Positions 1 through 6,817 of a stretch of DNA of 15,623 nt are shown one piece after another (position 1 is the stretch's first letter; each line of letters begins with the position of its first letter). Made by a program: the position numbers and the translations under genes. The stretch covers positions 1-15,623 of the forward strand of contig JAOAES010000214.1 of the NCBI GenBank assembly GCA_026416655.1. The letters run 5' to 3'. Source of the stretch: Fimbriimonadales bacterium. Lineage in GTDB: Bacteria; Armatimonadota; Fimbriimonadia; Fimbriimonadales; GBS-DC. The notes beneath the pieces were generated by a model, which did not search any database, was not told the origin of the DNA, and was given only the letters and a program-made list of their open reading frames with translations.

Positions 1-189
1 CGACATCTTCTTTGACTTCGGCGACTTCCTGCTTGACGCCGCCCAAGTCCGCCTTTACTTCGGCGACATCTTCTTTGACTTCGGCGACGTCCTGCTTGAC
101 GCCGCCCAAGTCCGCCTTTACTTCGGCGACGTCTTCTTTGACTTCGGCGACGTCCTGCTTGACGCCGCCCAAGTCCGCCTTTACTTCGG
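1..189. repeat. 63-bp tandem repeat, three copies, open at the left edge
   Basis: Copies lie at 1-63, 64-126 and 127-189, and the start of another unit follows from 190. Neighbouring copies differ by a single base (position 27 of the unit between copies 1 and 2; position 5 between copies 2 and 3). The unit is 9 x 7 bases, so it encodes exactly three heptads of the coiled-coil protein on the minus strand. Adding or losing copies therefore keeps both the reading frame and the coiled-coil register. A weaker 21-base sub-period is visible inside the unit. The array reaches the window edge, so its full copy number is unknown. Confidence 0.95.
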
Positions 190-448
190 CGACGTCTGAC
201 TCGACATTTGCTACTCGCTCTTCAACCCTTTGAACTGCATCCGCCACCTCTTCAAGGCGCGCAGGCATTCGCAAAAGCTCCTCAGTCAACACGGCGTTGC
301 GGAACGCTTCACGGAGCTGCGGATCGTTTTGCATTAGCGAACGCACTGTTCGCTCTGTAAGGAAGGCGCGCGCGAAGGTAAGCTGCAACTCTTCGTCAAG
401 GCGCAGCTTTTCGATAATCGCGCTAATATCGAGAATAGCCTCAGCCAT
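1..448 (-). CDS. Coiled-coil protein with 21-residue repeats, partial (C-terminus beyond window)
   Basis: An open frame runs from ATG at 448 to the left edge of the window without a stop (149 codons visible). Residues 1 to about 70 look alpha-helical and charged (start MAEAILDISAIIEKLR; then LTEELLRMPARLEEV). From about residue 75 the protein is a heptad-repeating coiled coil built from three copies of a 21-residue unit made of the heptads DVAEVKA, DLGGVKQ and DVAEVKE. Valine and leucine fall at regular core positions. There is no signal peptide or membrane segment. I do not recognise the family. From memory, helical N-termini of this kind followed by a long coil occur in DUF3782-like proteins that end in a PD-(D/E)XK nuclease domain, but that part would lie outside the window, so this is only a suggestion. 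The gene starts 12 bases after the ilvC stop. A TATAAT overlaps that stop, so it probably has its own promoter and a very short leader. Confidence 0.8.
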   Translation of the reverse strand, partial: MAEAILDISAIIEKLRLDEELQLTFARAFLTERTVRSLMQNDPQLREAFRNAVLTEELLRMPARLEEVADAVQRVEERVANVESDVAEVKADLGGVKQDVAEVKEDVAEVKADLGGVKQDVAEVKEDVAEVKADLGGVKQEVAEVKEDV

Positions 449-459
449 TGAACGAGGGG

Positions 460-465
460 ATTATA
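460..465 (-). promoter_or_regulatory. Candidate -10 element for the coiled-coil gene
   Basis: On the minus strand GGTATAAT runs across the ilvC stop codon. The TATAAT hexamer ends 11 bases before the ATG at 448, which would give a leader of only about 4-5 bases. No convincing -35 hexamer is seen 16-18 bases upstream. The same GGTAYAMT pattern occurs before other genes in this window. Confidence 0.5.
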
Positions 466-1444
466 CCTTAACCATTCTCGCTCGCACTGCCTCACCGACC
501 TGCTCGATGGGGTGTTCTGCTGTAGCACGTTCCAGTGCGCGGAACACGGGGCGTCCCGCCTGGTTTTCCAGAATCCACTCCCGGGCGAACTCGCCGCGTT
601 GAATCTCGCCGAGAATGTCCCGCAGCGTTTGACGCAGATGGTCGTCGACGAGGCGTGCGCCGCGCGTCATTGCGCCGTACTGCGCCGTATCGGAGATGGC
701 GAACTGCATCCCGCGAATGCCGCTCTCGTAAATCAGGTCGGTAATCAGTTTCAGTTCGTGCAGGCATTCGAAGTAGGCGATTTCAGGGGCGTAGCCCGCC
801 TGCACAAGCGTCTCGAAGGCGGCGCGTATCAGCGCAGGCACACCGCCGCACAGCACCGCCTGCTCGCCGAACAAGTCCGCCTCGCACTCCTCTTTGAAGG
901 TGGTTTCATACACGCCTGCGCGAGTTCCTCCCAATGCGCGGGCGTAGGCAAGCGCAATCGATTTCGCCTCGCCTGTGTAGTCCTGATGCACGGCGATTAG
1001 GCAGGGCGCACCGTGCCCCTGCAGATAGAGACGGCGCAGTTGCGGTCCCACCGCTTTCGGCGAGACCATGAACACATCGATATCCTCAGGGGGCGTAATC
1101 TGTCCGAAGTGGATATTGAATCCGTGTGCAAAGCCAAGCGCGTGTCCGGGACGCAAGTGGGGCGCAATCTGCTCGGCGTAGAGCGTGGGTTGCTGTTCAT
1201 CGTTCACGAGGAGCATCAACACTTCCGCGTGTTGAACCGCGCTGGCAATAGAGCGGACTTCAAATCCGTCGGCTTGCGCTCGTTCCCACGAAAGCCCCGG
1301 ACGCGCACCGATAATCACATCGATCCCGCTGTCGCGCAGGTTCTGCGCCTGCGCATGCCCTTGTGAGCCGTAGCCGAGAATAGCAACAGTGCGGCTCAGC
1401 AAGGGAGTGAGTGGCGCGTCCGCTTCTGTGTACACTTGCGCCAT
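461..1444 (-). CDS. ilvC: Ketol-acid reductoisomerase (class I)
   Basis: Cytoplasmic enzyme of valine, leucine and isoleucine synthesis. It isomerises and reduces 2-acetolactate or 2-aceto-2-hydroxybutyrate using NAD(P)H and Mg2+. The 327-residue length fits the short class I form. Visible motifs are the Rossmann loop GYGSQGHA at 24-31, HGFNIHFGQI at 107-116 with the active-site His107, Lys130 in SPKAVG, the metal-site ADLFGEQAVLCGG at 189-201 (Asp190, Glu194), and ECLHELKLITDLI at 226-238 (Glu226, Glu230) with Ser251 in ISDTAQYG. Two oddities: the cofactor loop after Arg48 (RPGLSW) is one residue shorter than the usual RKGxxSW type, and PKGPGH is replaced by PKAVGP. The start at 1444 has a strong AGGAGG ribosome site (reverse of 1453-1460) inside the end of the ybbR-like gene, whose TGA is separated from this ATG by one base. 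The two genes are probably translationally coupled. No other ilv or leu gene is in the window. Confidence 0.97.
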   Translation of the reverse strand: MAQVYTEADAPLTPLLSRTVAILGYGSQGHAQAQNLRDSGIDVIIGARPGLSWERAQADGFEVRSIASAVQHAEVLMLLVNDEQQPTLYAEQIAPHLRPGHALGFAHGFNIHFGQITPPEDIDVFMVSPKAVGPQLRRLYLQGHGAPCLIAVHQDYTGEAKSIALAYARALGGTRAGVYETTFKEECEADLFGEQAVLCGGVPALIRAAFETLVQAGYAPEIAYFECLHELKLITDLIYESGIRGMQFAISDTAQYGAMTRGARLVDDHLRQTLRDILGEIQRGEFAREWILENQAGRPVFRALERATAEHPIEQVGEAVRARMVKV

Positions 1445-1445
1445 G

Positions 1446-2438
1446 TCAATTTTCCTCCTTCGGCTGCGGTTCAGGTTCTTCGGACGACTTCGGGCGGGCA
1501 GGTTCGGGTTGTGCCTCGCGCTGGATACGCACGCGCACCGTCACTTCGCGGGTTCCAACAATCTCTACGCCCGCAGGGGGCTTGAGTGGCACGCGAATCT
1601 CGGTGTCGCTGGTCTTGTTGCGTAGTGAGATGGGCGTGGTCTCGATGACGTTAATCTGTGCGAGGCGCGATGGGCTGCCGCGCAGCTGAACCGATACAGG
1701 CTCCACCGAGAACCAGATGACGCGGTAGGGGAAGGGGGGCAGGTCATCCAGGCGCGGGCTGACGGGCACGGTTTTGGACGTCGGCTGGGGAATCAGGCGC
1801 ACACGCAATCGCACCTCTGCGGGAATCTTCTGCACGTTCAACACAGGTTCACCTTTTTCATCGACGGGAGTGGGCGCGGTCTCGATTTCAAGGTCGCCTT
1901 GAAGCCCTGTCATATCGAAGTTGACCATCACACTGCGCACGCGCCGCACTTGAGAGGCGGCGCCCGTGATTCGCACACTACTCGGTTCAGGGATTGCCTC
2001 CGCCAGCACCTCCTGCAGGTCGGGGATACCGGTCAGGTTCACACGCACGGGAAACTGTCGGCTCAGGCGTGGCTCCAGAATCACCCGCGCGAAGGGGCGC
2101 TCAGGCTCCACTGTGAGGCGGTCGCGCCATTCGGCGGGATAGTCGATGCGGAGGGGGAGCCGATTCTCGCCCGGTTTGGCGCGGCTGAGGTCAACAGAGA
2201 CGCGGATTTGCTCGGCGCGTGTCTGTTCCACCAGTTCCTTGACCCCACGCACGAGGACACGCATGCGCGCGCCTGTATCAAGGCGCACCTCGTAGTTCGG
2301 CGGCGTGTTGAGCAGCTCAATGGGCGTCTCGTAAACACGCTCGATCACGGGATGGAGCTGCGACTGTACATAGAGCGCGAGCAGAATCGCCGTGACCAGC
2401 GCGCCGATTTTTTCGAGCAGGTTCTCCCGCCATCGCAT
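1446..2438 (-). CDS. YbbR-domain membrane-anchored protein (CdaR-like)
   Basis: Protein of 330 residues with one N-terminal membrane anchor (about 9-26, IGALVTAILLALYVQ) followed by three extracytoplasmic beta-rich YbbR-type repeats at roughly 36-122, 127-216 and 222-306. Each repeat carries the P-V-x-V/TPISL-type strands and the 'V.v.G....l..i' pattern (VRITGAASQVRRV, VQLRGSPSRLAQI). A Pro/Glu-rich tail (307-330) closes the protein. In Firmicutes, YbbR (CdaR) regulates the di-adenylate cyclase CdaA encoded next to it. Here no DisA_N cyclase gene is adjacent: upstream is an oxidoreductase and downstream is ilvC. A role in c-di-AMP control is therefore only a family-based possibility. The start at 2438 lacks a clear Shine-Dalgarno site but has TACACT ten bases upstream, suggesting a near-leaderless transcript covering ybbR-ilvC. 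Confidence 0.85.
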   Translation of the reverse strand: MRWRENLLEKIGALVTAILLALYVQSQLHPVIERVYETPIELLNTPPNYEVRLDTGARMRVLVRGVKELVEQTRAEQIRVSVDLSRAKPGENRLPLRIDYPAEWRDRLTVEPERPFARVILEPRLSRQFPVRVNLTGIPDLQEVLAEAIPEPSSVRITGAASQVRRVRSVMVNFDMTGLQGDLEIETAPTPVDEKGEPVLNVQKIPAEVRLRVRLIPQPTSKTVPVSPRLDDLPPFPYRVIWFSVEPVSVQLRGSPSRLAQINVIETTPISLRNKTSDTEIRVPLKPPAGVEIVGTREVTVRVRIQREAQPEPARPKSSEEPEPQPKEEN

Positions 2439-2448
2439 GGCTACAAGG

Positions 2449-2454
2449 AGTGTA
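2449..2454 (-). promoter_or_regulatory. Candidate -10 element for the ybbR-ilvC transcript
   Basis: The minus strand reads GGGTACACT, with the hexamer TACACT ending ten bases before the ATG at 2438. It matches the GGTAYAMT pattern seen at 460, 5300, 5311 and 8291. No -35 box is evident: the expected position is GC-rich and lies inside the hairpin at 2465-2489. Confidence 0.4.
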
Positions 2455-2464
2455 CCCTTAATGA

Positions 2465-2489
2465 GTTCGTCGGCGGGGCACCAACGAAC
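2465..2489 (-). terminator. Hairpin directly after the oxidoreductase gene
   Basis: The minus strand begins GTTCGTTGG and ends CCGACGAAC, forming a stem of about nine pairs (one G-U) around a GC-rich loop. It starts at the base following the TGA of the Gfo/Idh gene. No U-run follows, so it is a weak or Rho-assisted terminator, or an mRNA 3'-end stabiliser, rather than a classic intrinsic terminator. It separates the oxidoreductase gene from the ybbR promoter. Confidence 0.5.
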
Positions 2490-3731
2490 TCAGCCTTTCC
2501 ATTCGCCGCGTGCGACGGCAGGCACGAAATCCTCCAGTTCAGGGCAGGGGAGGGGAACCGTCGCGCCGCGCTCCGCGCTCAGATACGCCGCCATCAGCAG
2601 CTCGGTAATCCGCGCCCCGTATTCCAGATCGCAAAACGGCGTCATGCCCTTCAGGAAGCAGTCTGTAAAGTAGCGGTTCTCAGCGATATAACCGTAGGCG
2701 TGCGCTTCATCGGCGAGATAGGGCATCAAGCCCTGTTCCGCGTTCTGCTTTTCCACGATGTCTTCACCTGCCTCACCCTGTACCGCGCGGCTGAAGAACA
2801 CCTCCCCCTCGCCACGCAGCGTGTTAATCGCGAGCATGTATTCGGGCCCCAGCACCTCGAAGGTCAGGCGCAGACCTGGACCTACGAAGCACCTCGAGGT
2901 GCTGGCTGCCACCATGACCTTGTTGCCTGAGGGCGTTTTGAACTCGATACGGGCGGTGGCGTAGTCCTCGGCGGGGGCTTTGGTGTAGTCCACCTCCATT
3001 TCGTGGGCGTAGGCGTCGCGCAGTTTACGAGCGTATTCGGGGCGTGCCCACTTGAGGCAGGCAATTTGTGCGGAGACGGAGCAGGGGAGCAGGGCAGAGA
3101 GGGGCTGGTCGGGTGGCGTGAGCGCGTACCACCCTGCAGCGACGCTGTGGCACATCATATCGTTCAGCACGCCGCCGCCCTGCAAATCGCCTCGCCAGAA
3201 CCACGCGCGATGGGGACCGCTGTGTTCCTCCGCGCAGCGCGCCAGATACGGCTCGCCCGCGACCGCCGCGCCCCGACGCCAGAGCAACTCCTTGCCGCGC
3301 ACGAGGGAGGGGGCGAACAGCTGGTTCTCCAGATAGCCGTGCGGGATGCCCGCTTCCGAGACTGCCTGCAGAATCTGCCGCGCCTCTTTTAAGTTGCGGG
3401 CGAGAGGCTTTTCAACCGCCAGCCCCTTGAGCTGTGCGCGTCCTGACCTTACCTCGTCCGCGATTGCCTCAATCAGCTCCACGCGCACATAGTTCGGCGC
3501 GAGGAACCAGATGGCGTCTACATTCGAGTCGCGCACGAGTTCACGCACATCGGTATACACGGCGGGATTTCCAACGCCAAGCGCGTGACAGAACGCTGCG
3601 AGTTCCTCACCTTTCCGAACGTCGCGCGTCATAATTGCCGTGATTTCGGCGTCGCGCACGGAGGCGAATGCCTGCGCATGGAATCGCGCGACAAAGCCAC
3701 TGCCCACAAATCCGATACGAAGCCTGTTCAT
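2490..3731 (-). CDS. Gfo/Idh/MocA family NAD(P)-dependent oxidoreductase
   Basis: A 413-residue cytoplasmic oxidoreductase of the glucose-fructose oxidoreductase / inositol dehydrogenase / MocA family. The N-terminal Rossmann fold carries GFVGSGFVARFHAQA at 7-21. AVEKPLARN (105-113) holds the family EKP motif with the conserved Lys, and GGGVLNDMMCHSVAAGWY (185-202) holds the active-site-region His195. The C-terminal half is the usual GFO-type alpha/beta substrate domain. An in-frame opening continues to 4055, but the family N-terminus begins MNRLRIGFVG, so ATG 3731 is the right start; a weak GGA lies eight to nine bases upstream. The substrate cannot be read from the sequence: members act on sugars, cyclitols and related compounds. 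The gene stands alone, divergent from the beta-propeller gene, and is followed by a hairpin. Confidence 0.92.
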   Translation of the reverse strand: MNRLRIGFVGSGFVARFHAQAFASVRDAEITAIMTRDVRKGEELAAFCHALGVGNPAVYTDVRELVRDSNVDAIWFLAPNYVRVELIEAIADEVRSGRAQLKGLAVEKPLARNLKEARQILQAVSEAGIPHGYLENQLFAPSLVRGKELLWRRGAAVAGEPYLARCAEEHSGPHRAWFWRGDLQGGGVLNDMMCHSVAAGWYALTPPDQPLSALLPCSVSAQIACLKWARPEYARKLRDAYAHEMEVDYTKAPAEDYATARIEFKTPSGNKVMVAASTSRCFVGPGLRLTFEVLGPEYMLAINTLRGEGEVFFSRAVQGEAGEDIVEKQNAEQGLMPYLADEAHAYGYIAENRYFTDCFLKGMTPFCDLEYGARITELLMAAYLSAERGATVPLPCPELEDFVPAVARGEWKG

Positions 3732-3825
3732 CGCCGTCCAAATTTCAGGGCGGGGCAGGGGAATTCCTGCTAATATTGCAGGAGAAAGGGCAGCCACGCC
3801 AAAATTACCACGTTGGAGGCTTGCT
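3732..3825. promoter_or_regulatory. Divergent promoter region with repeated GCAGG half-sites
   Basis: This 94-bp gap lies between the oxidoreductase (left) and beta-propeller (right) genes. It contains GCAGG (3755-3759), inverted CCTGC (3766-3770) and GCAGG (3778-3782) in the arrangement GCAGG-N6-CCTGC-N7-GCAGG. The second spacer is the AT-rich TAATATT (3771-3777), which resembles a -10 hexamer on the plus strand and, less well, on the minus strand. Overlapping inverted repeats around a shared AT-rich core look like an operator, but no regulator gene is nearby and no -35 boxes are clear. Confidence 0.4.
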
Positions 3826-5244
3826 ATGACTATGAAACGATGGCTACTCGGATTAGCGATGGTACTGTGCGCCGCGACGGCGTTTACCCAGCCGCCCCCA
3901 ATTACCGAGCCGCTGCTGGATGCGCCGTGGCCCACGTGGGGACGCGACATGCGACGCAGCCACCATGTGCCCGATGTTGCCGGACCGAACACCCCTGCCG
4001 TGCGTTGGTATCGCTCTGGCGGCGCTCTGGAAGAGCCTGCGATGCCTACCGACACCGACCTGTGGGTTCCCCAGCATCCCGCGACTGGCTCCCGCTACAC
4101 ACGATATACCTTCTACAACGCCGTGAATGGGAACGTTGCGGGTTCCTTCGGTCCCTTCTGGGGGCAGCCCTCAACCCCGATTTTCCTCAACGCAGCTGTC
4201 TATATTGTGGACAGCAACGGGAACCTCGTTGCGCCCCCCCTGCCGTGGGATGCACTGATGCTTTCCGGCGGGCAATACGAGTGTCTCCTGTTCAGCGCGT
4301 CGCCCGTGATGGGCTTCGACGACCTATTCTGGACAATTCGTGGGTTCCCCGCCTACCGTACCAGTTTCGGCGCGTTCACGGACGGCTTTTATATCTATCC
4401 TGTTTTTGCAGATAACTTCGGGAATATTATTATCCTGTACTTGGCTTGGTTTGTAGAGGTCGATGCGAGCTTCAATGTGCAGGACGTGGTTCCCGACTAT
4501 GGCGGCGTGATTTTCGACCAGATTCCCTCCGCGTCGCTGAGCGCAGTCTCGGGGGCAGGGAACTTGCTGCTGCTGGGCTTCCATAACGGACTCGTGCTGG
4601 CGATTGACACAACCATTTTCGATTATGCCTGGTTTACCGATGTGCCCACGCTGAGCAACGGGGCTGTTGCATCCGATATGGTAGACCGCCCCATCGCCAT
4701 CACCTCCGACGAGTCGACGGCGATTGTTTGCGCCACGAACAGCGGGCGCGTCTACGGAGTCTCGATGGCGGATGGCTCGGCTCAGTGGGAATATCAGGCG
4801 GGCAAGCCGATTATGGCAGGCCCCTCGATAGGTCCTGACCCAGGCAATTCGAACGAAGACACGGTATATGTGCTGGTGCGTCATTCCGCGTCGCAGAGCG
4901 CGATCCATGCGATTCGTGCTTCGGACGGAACGCAGAAATGGGTTCGCCTGCTGCCGAATGTCAGCCGATGCAACCCGACAATAGACCAGAACGGCGTGCT
5001 GTACTTGGGCGACGAGCGCGGGTTCTTCTATGCTATCAACCCGAACAACACGGTCAAGTGGCAAACCTATCTGGGCGCGCCGATTCGAACCGCGCCCGTC
5101 TTGGCGAACGTGGGCGGCACAGCGACGCTCTACGTGGCGGCGTCCAATCGCTTCCTCTACGCAATCGTGGATCAGTCCGCGTTGCCCGTAGGGATTTCCC
5201 CCGGCGGCATTGTGCGTACTCCGGGAGGCGAGATTCCGCGATGA
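3826..5244 (+). CDS. Secreted PQQ-type (BamB-like) beta-propeller repeat protein
   Basis: A 472-residue exported protein. The frame is open from 3640, but the start ATG at 3826 is preceded by GGAGG seven bases upstream and begins a clean signal peptide (MTMKRWLLGLAMVLCAATAFTQ). The mature N-terminus PWPTWGRDMRRSHH resembles the 'W.m.g.d..rs' opening of PQQ-like propellers. Blades are clearest in the C-terminal half, each with a 'vyai...dG...W.....' pattern: GRVYGVSMADGSAQWEYQAG, IHAIRASDGTQKWV, GFFYAINPNNTVKWQTYLG and FLYAIVDQS. Residues of about 60-250 are rich in aromatic residues and much less regular. No dehydrogenase motifs, haem site or lipobox are seen, so I call it a structural or binding propeller rather than a quinoprotein enzyme. 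It stands alone, with a divergent gene upstream and a strong hairpin downstream. Confidence 0.85.
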   Translation: MTMKRWLLGLAMVLCAATAFTQPPPITEPLLDAPWPTWGRDMRRSHHVPDVAGPNTPAVRWYRSGGALEEPAMPTDTDLWVPQHPATGSRYTRYTFYNAVNGNVAGSFGPFWGQPSTPIFLNAAVYIVDSNGNLVAPPLPWDALMLSGGQYECLLFSASPVMGFDDLFWTIRGFPAYRTSFGAFTDGFYIYPVFADNFGNIIILYLAWFVEVDASFNVQDVVPDYGGVIFDQIPSASLSAVSGAGNLLLLGFHNGLVLAIDTTIFDYAWFTDVPTLSNGAVASDMVDRPIAITSDESTAIVCATNSGRVYGVSMADGSAQWEYQAGKPIMAGPSIGPDPGNSNEDTVYVLVRHSASQSAIHAIRASDGTQKWVRLLPNVSRCNPTIDQNGVLYLGDERGFFYAINPNNTVKWQTYLGAPIRTAPVLANVGGTATLYVAASNRFLYAIVDQSALPVGISPGGIVRTPGGEIPR

Positions 5245-5252
5245 TTAATCTT

Positions 5253-5280
5253 GGCGGCGGGGTTGCCCCGCCGCCCCTTT
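5253..5280 (+). terminator. GC-rich terminator hairpin after the beta-propeller gene
   Basis: GGCGGCGGGG (5253-5262) pairs perfectly with CCCCGCCGCC (5266-5275) around a TTG loop, giving ten pairs starting nine bases after the stop codon. The tail is CCTTT rather than a long T-run. It is a strong hairpin with a weak U-tract, and it lies upstream of the rho promoter. Confidence 0.75.
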
Positions 5281-5316
5281 GCAATACACGATTCTGAGGT
5301 ATAATTGCGGTACACT
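5278..5316 (+). promoter_or_regulatory. Promoter region of rho with two tandem -10-like elements
   Basis: TTTGCA (5278-5283) lies 16 bases before a perfect TATAAT (5300-5305). A second -10-like TACACT follows at 5311-5316. Both hexamers are preceded by GG (GAGGTATAAT and GCGGTACACT), matching the GGTAYAMT pattern seen elsewhere in this window. Transcription from here would give a leader of about 75-90 bases before the rho ATG at 5399. Confidence 0.6.
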
Positions 5317-5335
5317 ACTATCGGACTCATTTCCC

Positions 5336-5357
5336 AGCCTTGCGCAGCGCGCAGGCT
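5336..5357 (+). promoter_or_regulatory. Hairpin in the rho 5' leader
   Basis: AGCCT-T-GCGC pairs with GCGC-AGGCT through nine base pairs with one bulged T and an AGC loop. It lies inside the presumed rho leader, about 40 bases before the start codon. Rho is autoregulated in several bacteria, so a leader structure could matter here, but nothing in the sequence proves it. Confidence 0.45.
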
Positions 5358-5398
5358 ATATGGCGGGTAGACCATTCTGATACTGGACGGGACTTACG

Positions 5399-6805
5399 AT
5401 GAGAAAACGAACACGCACCACTGCTACTGAAGAGCAAACTGAGGCGCTCAACACAACGACCCCAGTCGCAACCGCGTCCAACGGCGCAGGCGATGGACTG
5501 GAAGTCGAAATGCGTCCCAAAGCGACGAAGGAAACTAAAGAGGGGTTGGACTTCAAACAACTCTGGCAGCAACCGATGAGCGACCTCAAGCGCCGTGCTA
5601 AGCGGATTGGTATCAGCGAAGACGTCGAAGACAAAGCCGAGCTGATTTACCATATCTTACGCGCAACGGCGCAGGAACCAGGCAGCGAACATGCCTGGGG
5701 CGTGCTGGAAATCCTGCCCGACGGCTGGGGCTTCCTGCGCCGCCACCCGAACCTGCAGAGCGTCAGCGAGGATGTCTATGTCTCGCAGTCGCAAATCAAG
5801 CGGTTCGGTCTGCGCACGGGCGACCTCGTATTCGGCGTCGCGCGCCCACCGAAAGAAGGCGAAAAGTATTACGGCTTGCTCCGCGTGGAAGCCATCAACG
5901 GCGCGCCCGCCGATGAGATGCGCCGCCGCAAAGATTTCGAACAGCTCACCCCCCTCTATCCCAATCAACGGCTGGTGATGGAAACCACGCCCGAAAACAT
6001 TTCGGGACGCATTATCGACCTCATCGCACCTATCGGCAAGGGACAGCGCGCGCTCATCGTCGCGCCACCGAAAGCAGGGAAGACCACGCTCCTCAAAAAT
6101 ATTGCTAACAGTATAACTGCAAATCACCCTGAGGTCATCCTGCTTGTGCTACTCGTGGACGAACGTCCCGAAGAGGTCACGGACATGCGCCGCTCGGTCA
6201 AAGGGCAAGTCATCAGCTCCACCTTTGATGAGCCACCCGAGAATCATATGCGCGTGGCGGACCTCGTGCTGGAGCGCGCGAAGCGACTGGTCGAGCAGGG
6301 GAAAGATGTCGTGATTCTGCTGGATAGCTTGACCCGTTTTGGACGCGCTTCGAACTTGACCACCAGCCCCAGCGGGCGCACACTGTCGGGCGGTTTAGAC
6401 CCCGCTGCGCTCTATCGCCCGAAGCGATTTTTCGGCGCGGCGCGCAACATCGAAGAGGGCGGCAGCCTGACCGTCATCGCCACCTGTCTTATCGACACTG
6501 GCTCGCGCATGGACGAGGTCATCTTTGAAGAGTTCAAAGGCACCGGCAACATGGAACTGGTGCTGTCGCGCGACCTGGCGGAACGGCGCATCTTTCCCGC
6601 CATCGACGTCAAGCGTTCAGGAACCCGCCACGAAGAGTTGCTGTATAGTAAAGAGGAACTGATGGCTATCTGGCAGCTGCGGCGATTGCTCGCCAATCAG
6701 GAAGACCTTGTGGAGGCGGCAGAGCAGCTCATCCGCCTGCTACAGCGCACCAAGTCGAACCGCGACTTCCTGATGGAAGTGGTGGCGCGGACCCGCGCGG
6801 GCTAA
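5399..6805 (+). CDS. rho: Transcription termination factor Rho
   Basis: Hexameric RNA-dependent ATPase/helicase that ends transcription, 468 residues. After a polar, Thr/Glu-rich extension (1-50) come the Rho N-terminal helix-extended-loop-helix domain (about 55-90, DLKRRAKRIGI...KAELIYHIL) and the cold-shock-like RNA-binding domain (about 98-165, GVLEILPDGWGFLR...DVYVSQSQIKRFGLRTGDLV). The RecA-like motor follows: Walker A APPKAGKTT at 222-230, DERPEEVTDM at 254-263, Walker B VVILLD at 304-309 followed by SLTR, the Q-loop segment around DEVIFEEFKGTGN (372-384), and the R-loop KRSGTRHEELL (405-415). The primary RNA-binding and catalytic motifs look intact. The start has only a weak GGGA upstream. 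The BFN-domain gene starts 12 bases after the stop, so the two genes are probably cotranscribed. Confidence 0.98.
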   Translation: MRKRTRTTATEEQTEALNTTTPVATASNGAGDGLEVEMRPKATKETKEGLDFKQLWQQPMSDLKRRAKRIGISEDVEDKAELIYHILRATAQEPGSEHAWGVLEILPDGWGFLRRHPNLQSVSEDVYVSQSQIKRFGLRTGDLVFGVARPPKEGEKYYGLLRVEAINGAPADEMRRRKDFEQLTPLYPNQRLVMETTPENISGRIIDLIAPIGKGQRALIVAPPKAGKTTLLKNIANSITANHPEVILLVLLVDERPEEVTDMRRSVKGQVISSTFDEPPENHMRVADLVLERAKRLVEQGKDVVILLDSLTRFGRASNLTTSPSGRTLSGGLDPAALYRPKRFFGAARNIEEGGSLTVIATCLIDTGSRMDEVIFEEFKGTGNMELVLSRDLAERRIFPAIDVKRSGTRHEELLYSKEELMAIWQLRRLLANQEDLVEAAEQLIRLLQRTKSNRDFLMEVVARTRAG

Positions 6806-6817
6806 GGAGGCGAAACC

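Noticed and set aside
1..196. Possible CRISPR array or satellite from the regular repeats
   Set aside because: The repeats are contiguous with no variable spacers, have a period of 63 bases and encode an in-frame coiled coil on the minus strand.
1899..2930. Long open frame (343 codons) on the plus strand
   Set aside because: It lies antisense across the ybbR-like and oxidoreductase genes, both of which have family motifs; its own translation shows none and is rich in His/Arg typical of a shadow frame.
3732..4055. N-terminal extension of the oxidoreductase to 4055
   Set aside because: The added residues would overlap the divergent beta-propeller gene and its promoter, and the family starts at the MNRLRIGFVG Rossmann motif.
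4324..5064. 246-codon open frame on the minus strand inside the beta-propeller gene
   Set aside because: The plus-strand frame has a signal peptide and PQQ-type blades; the antisense translation has no recognisable pattern.
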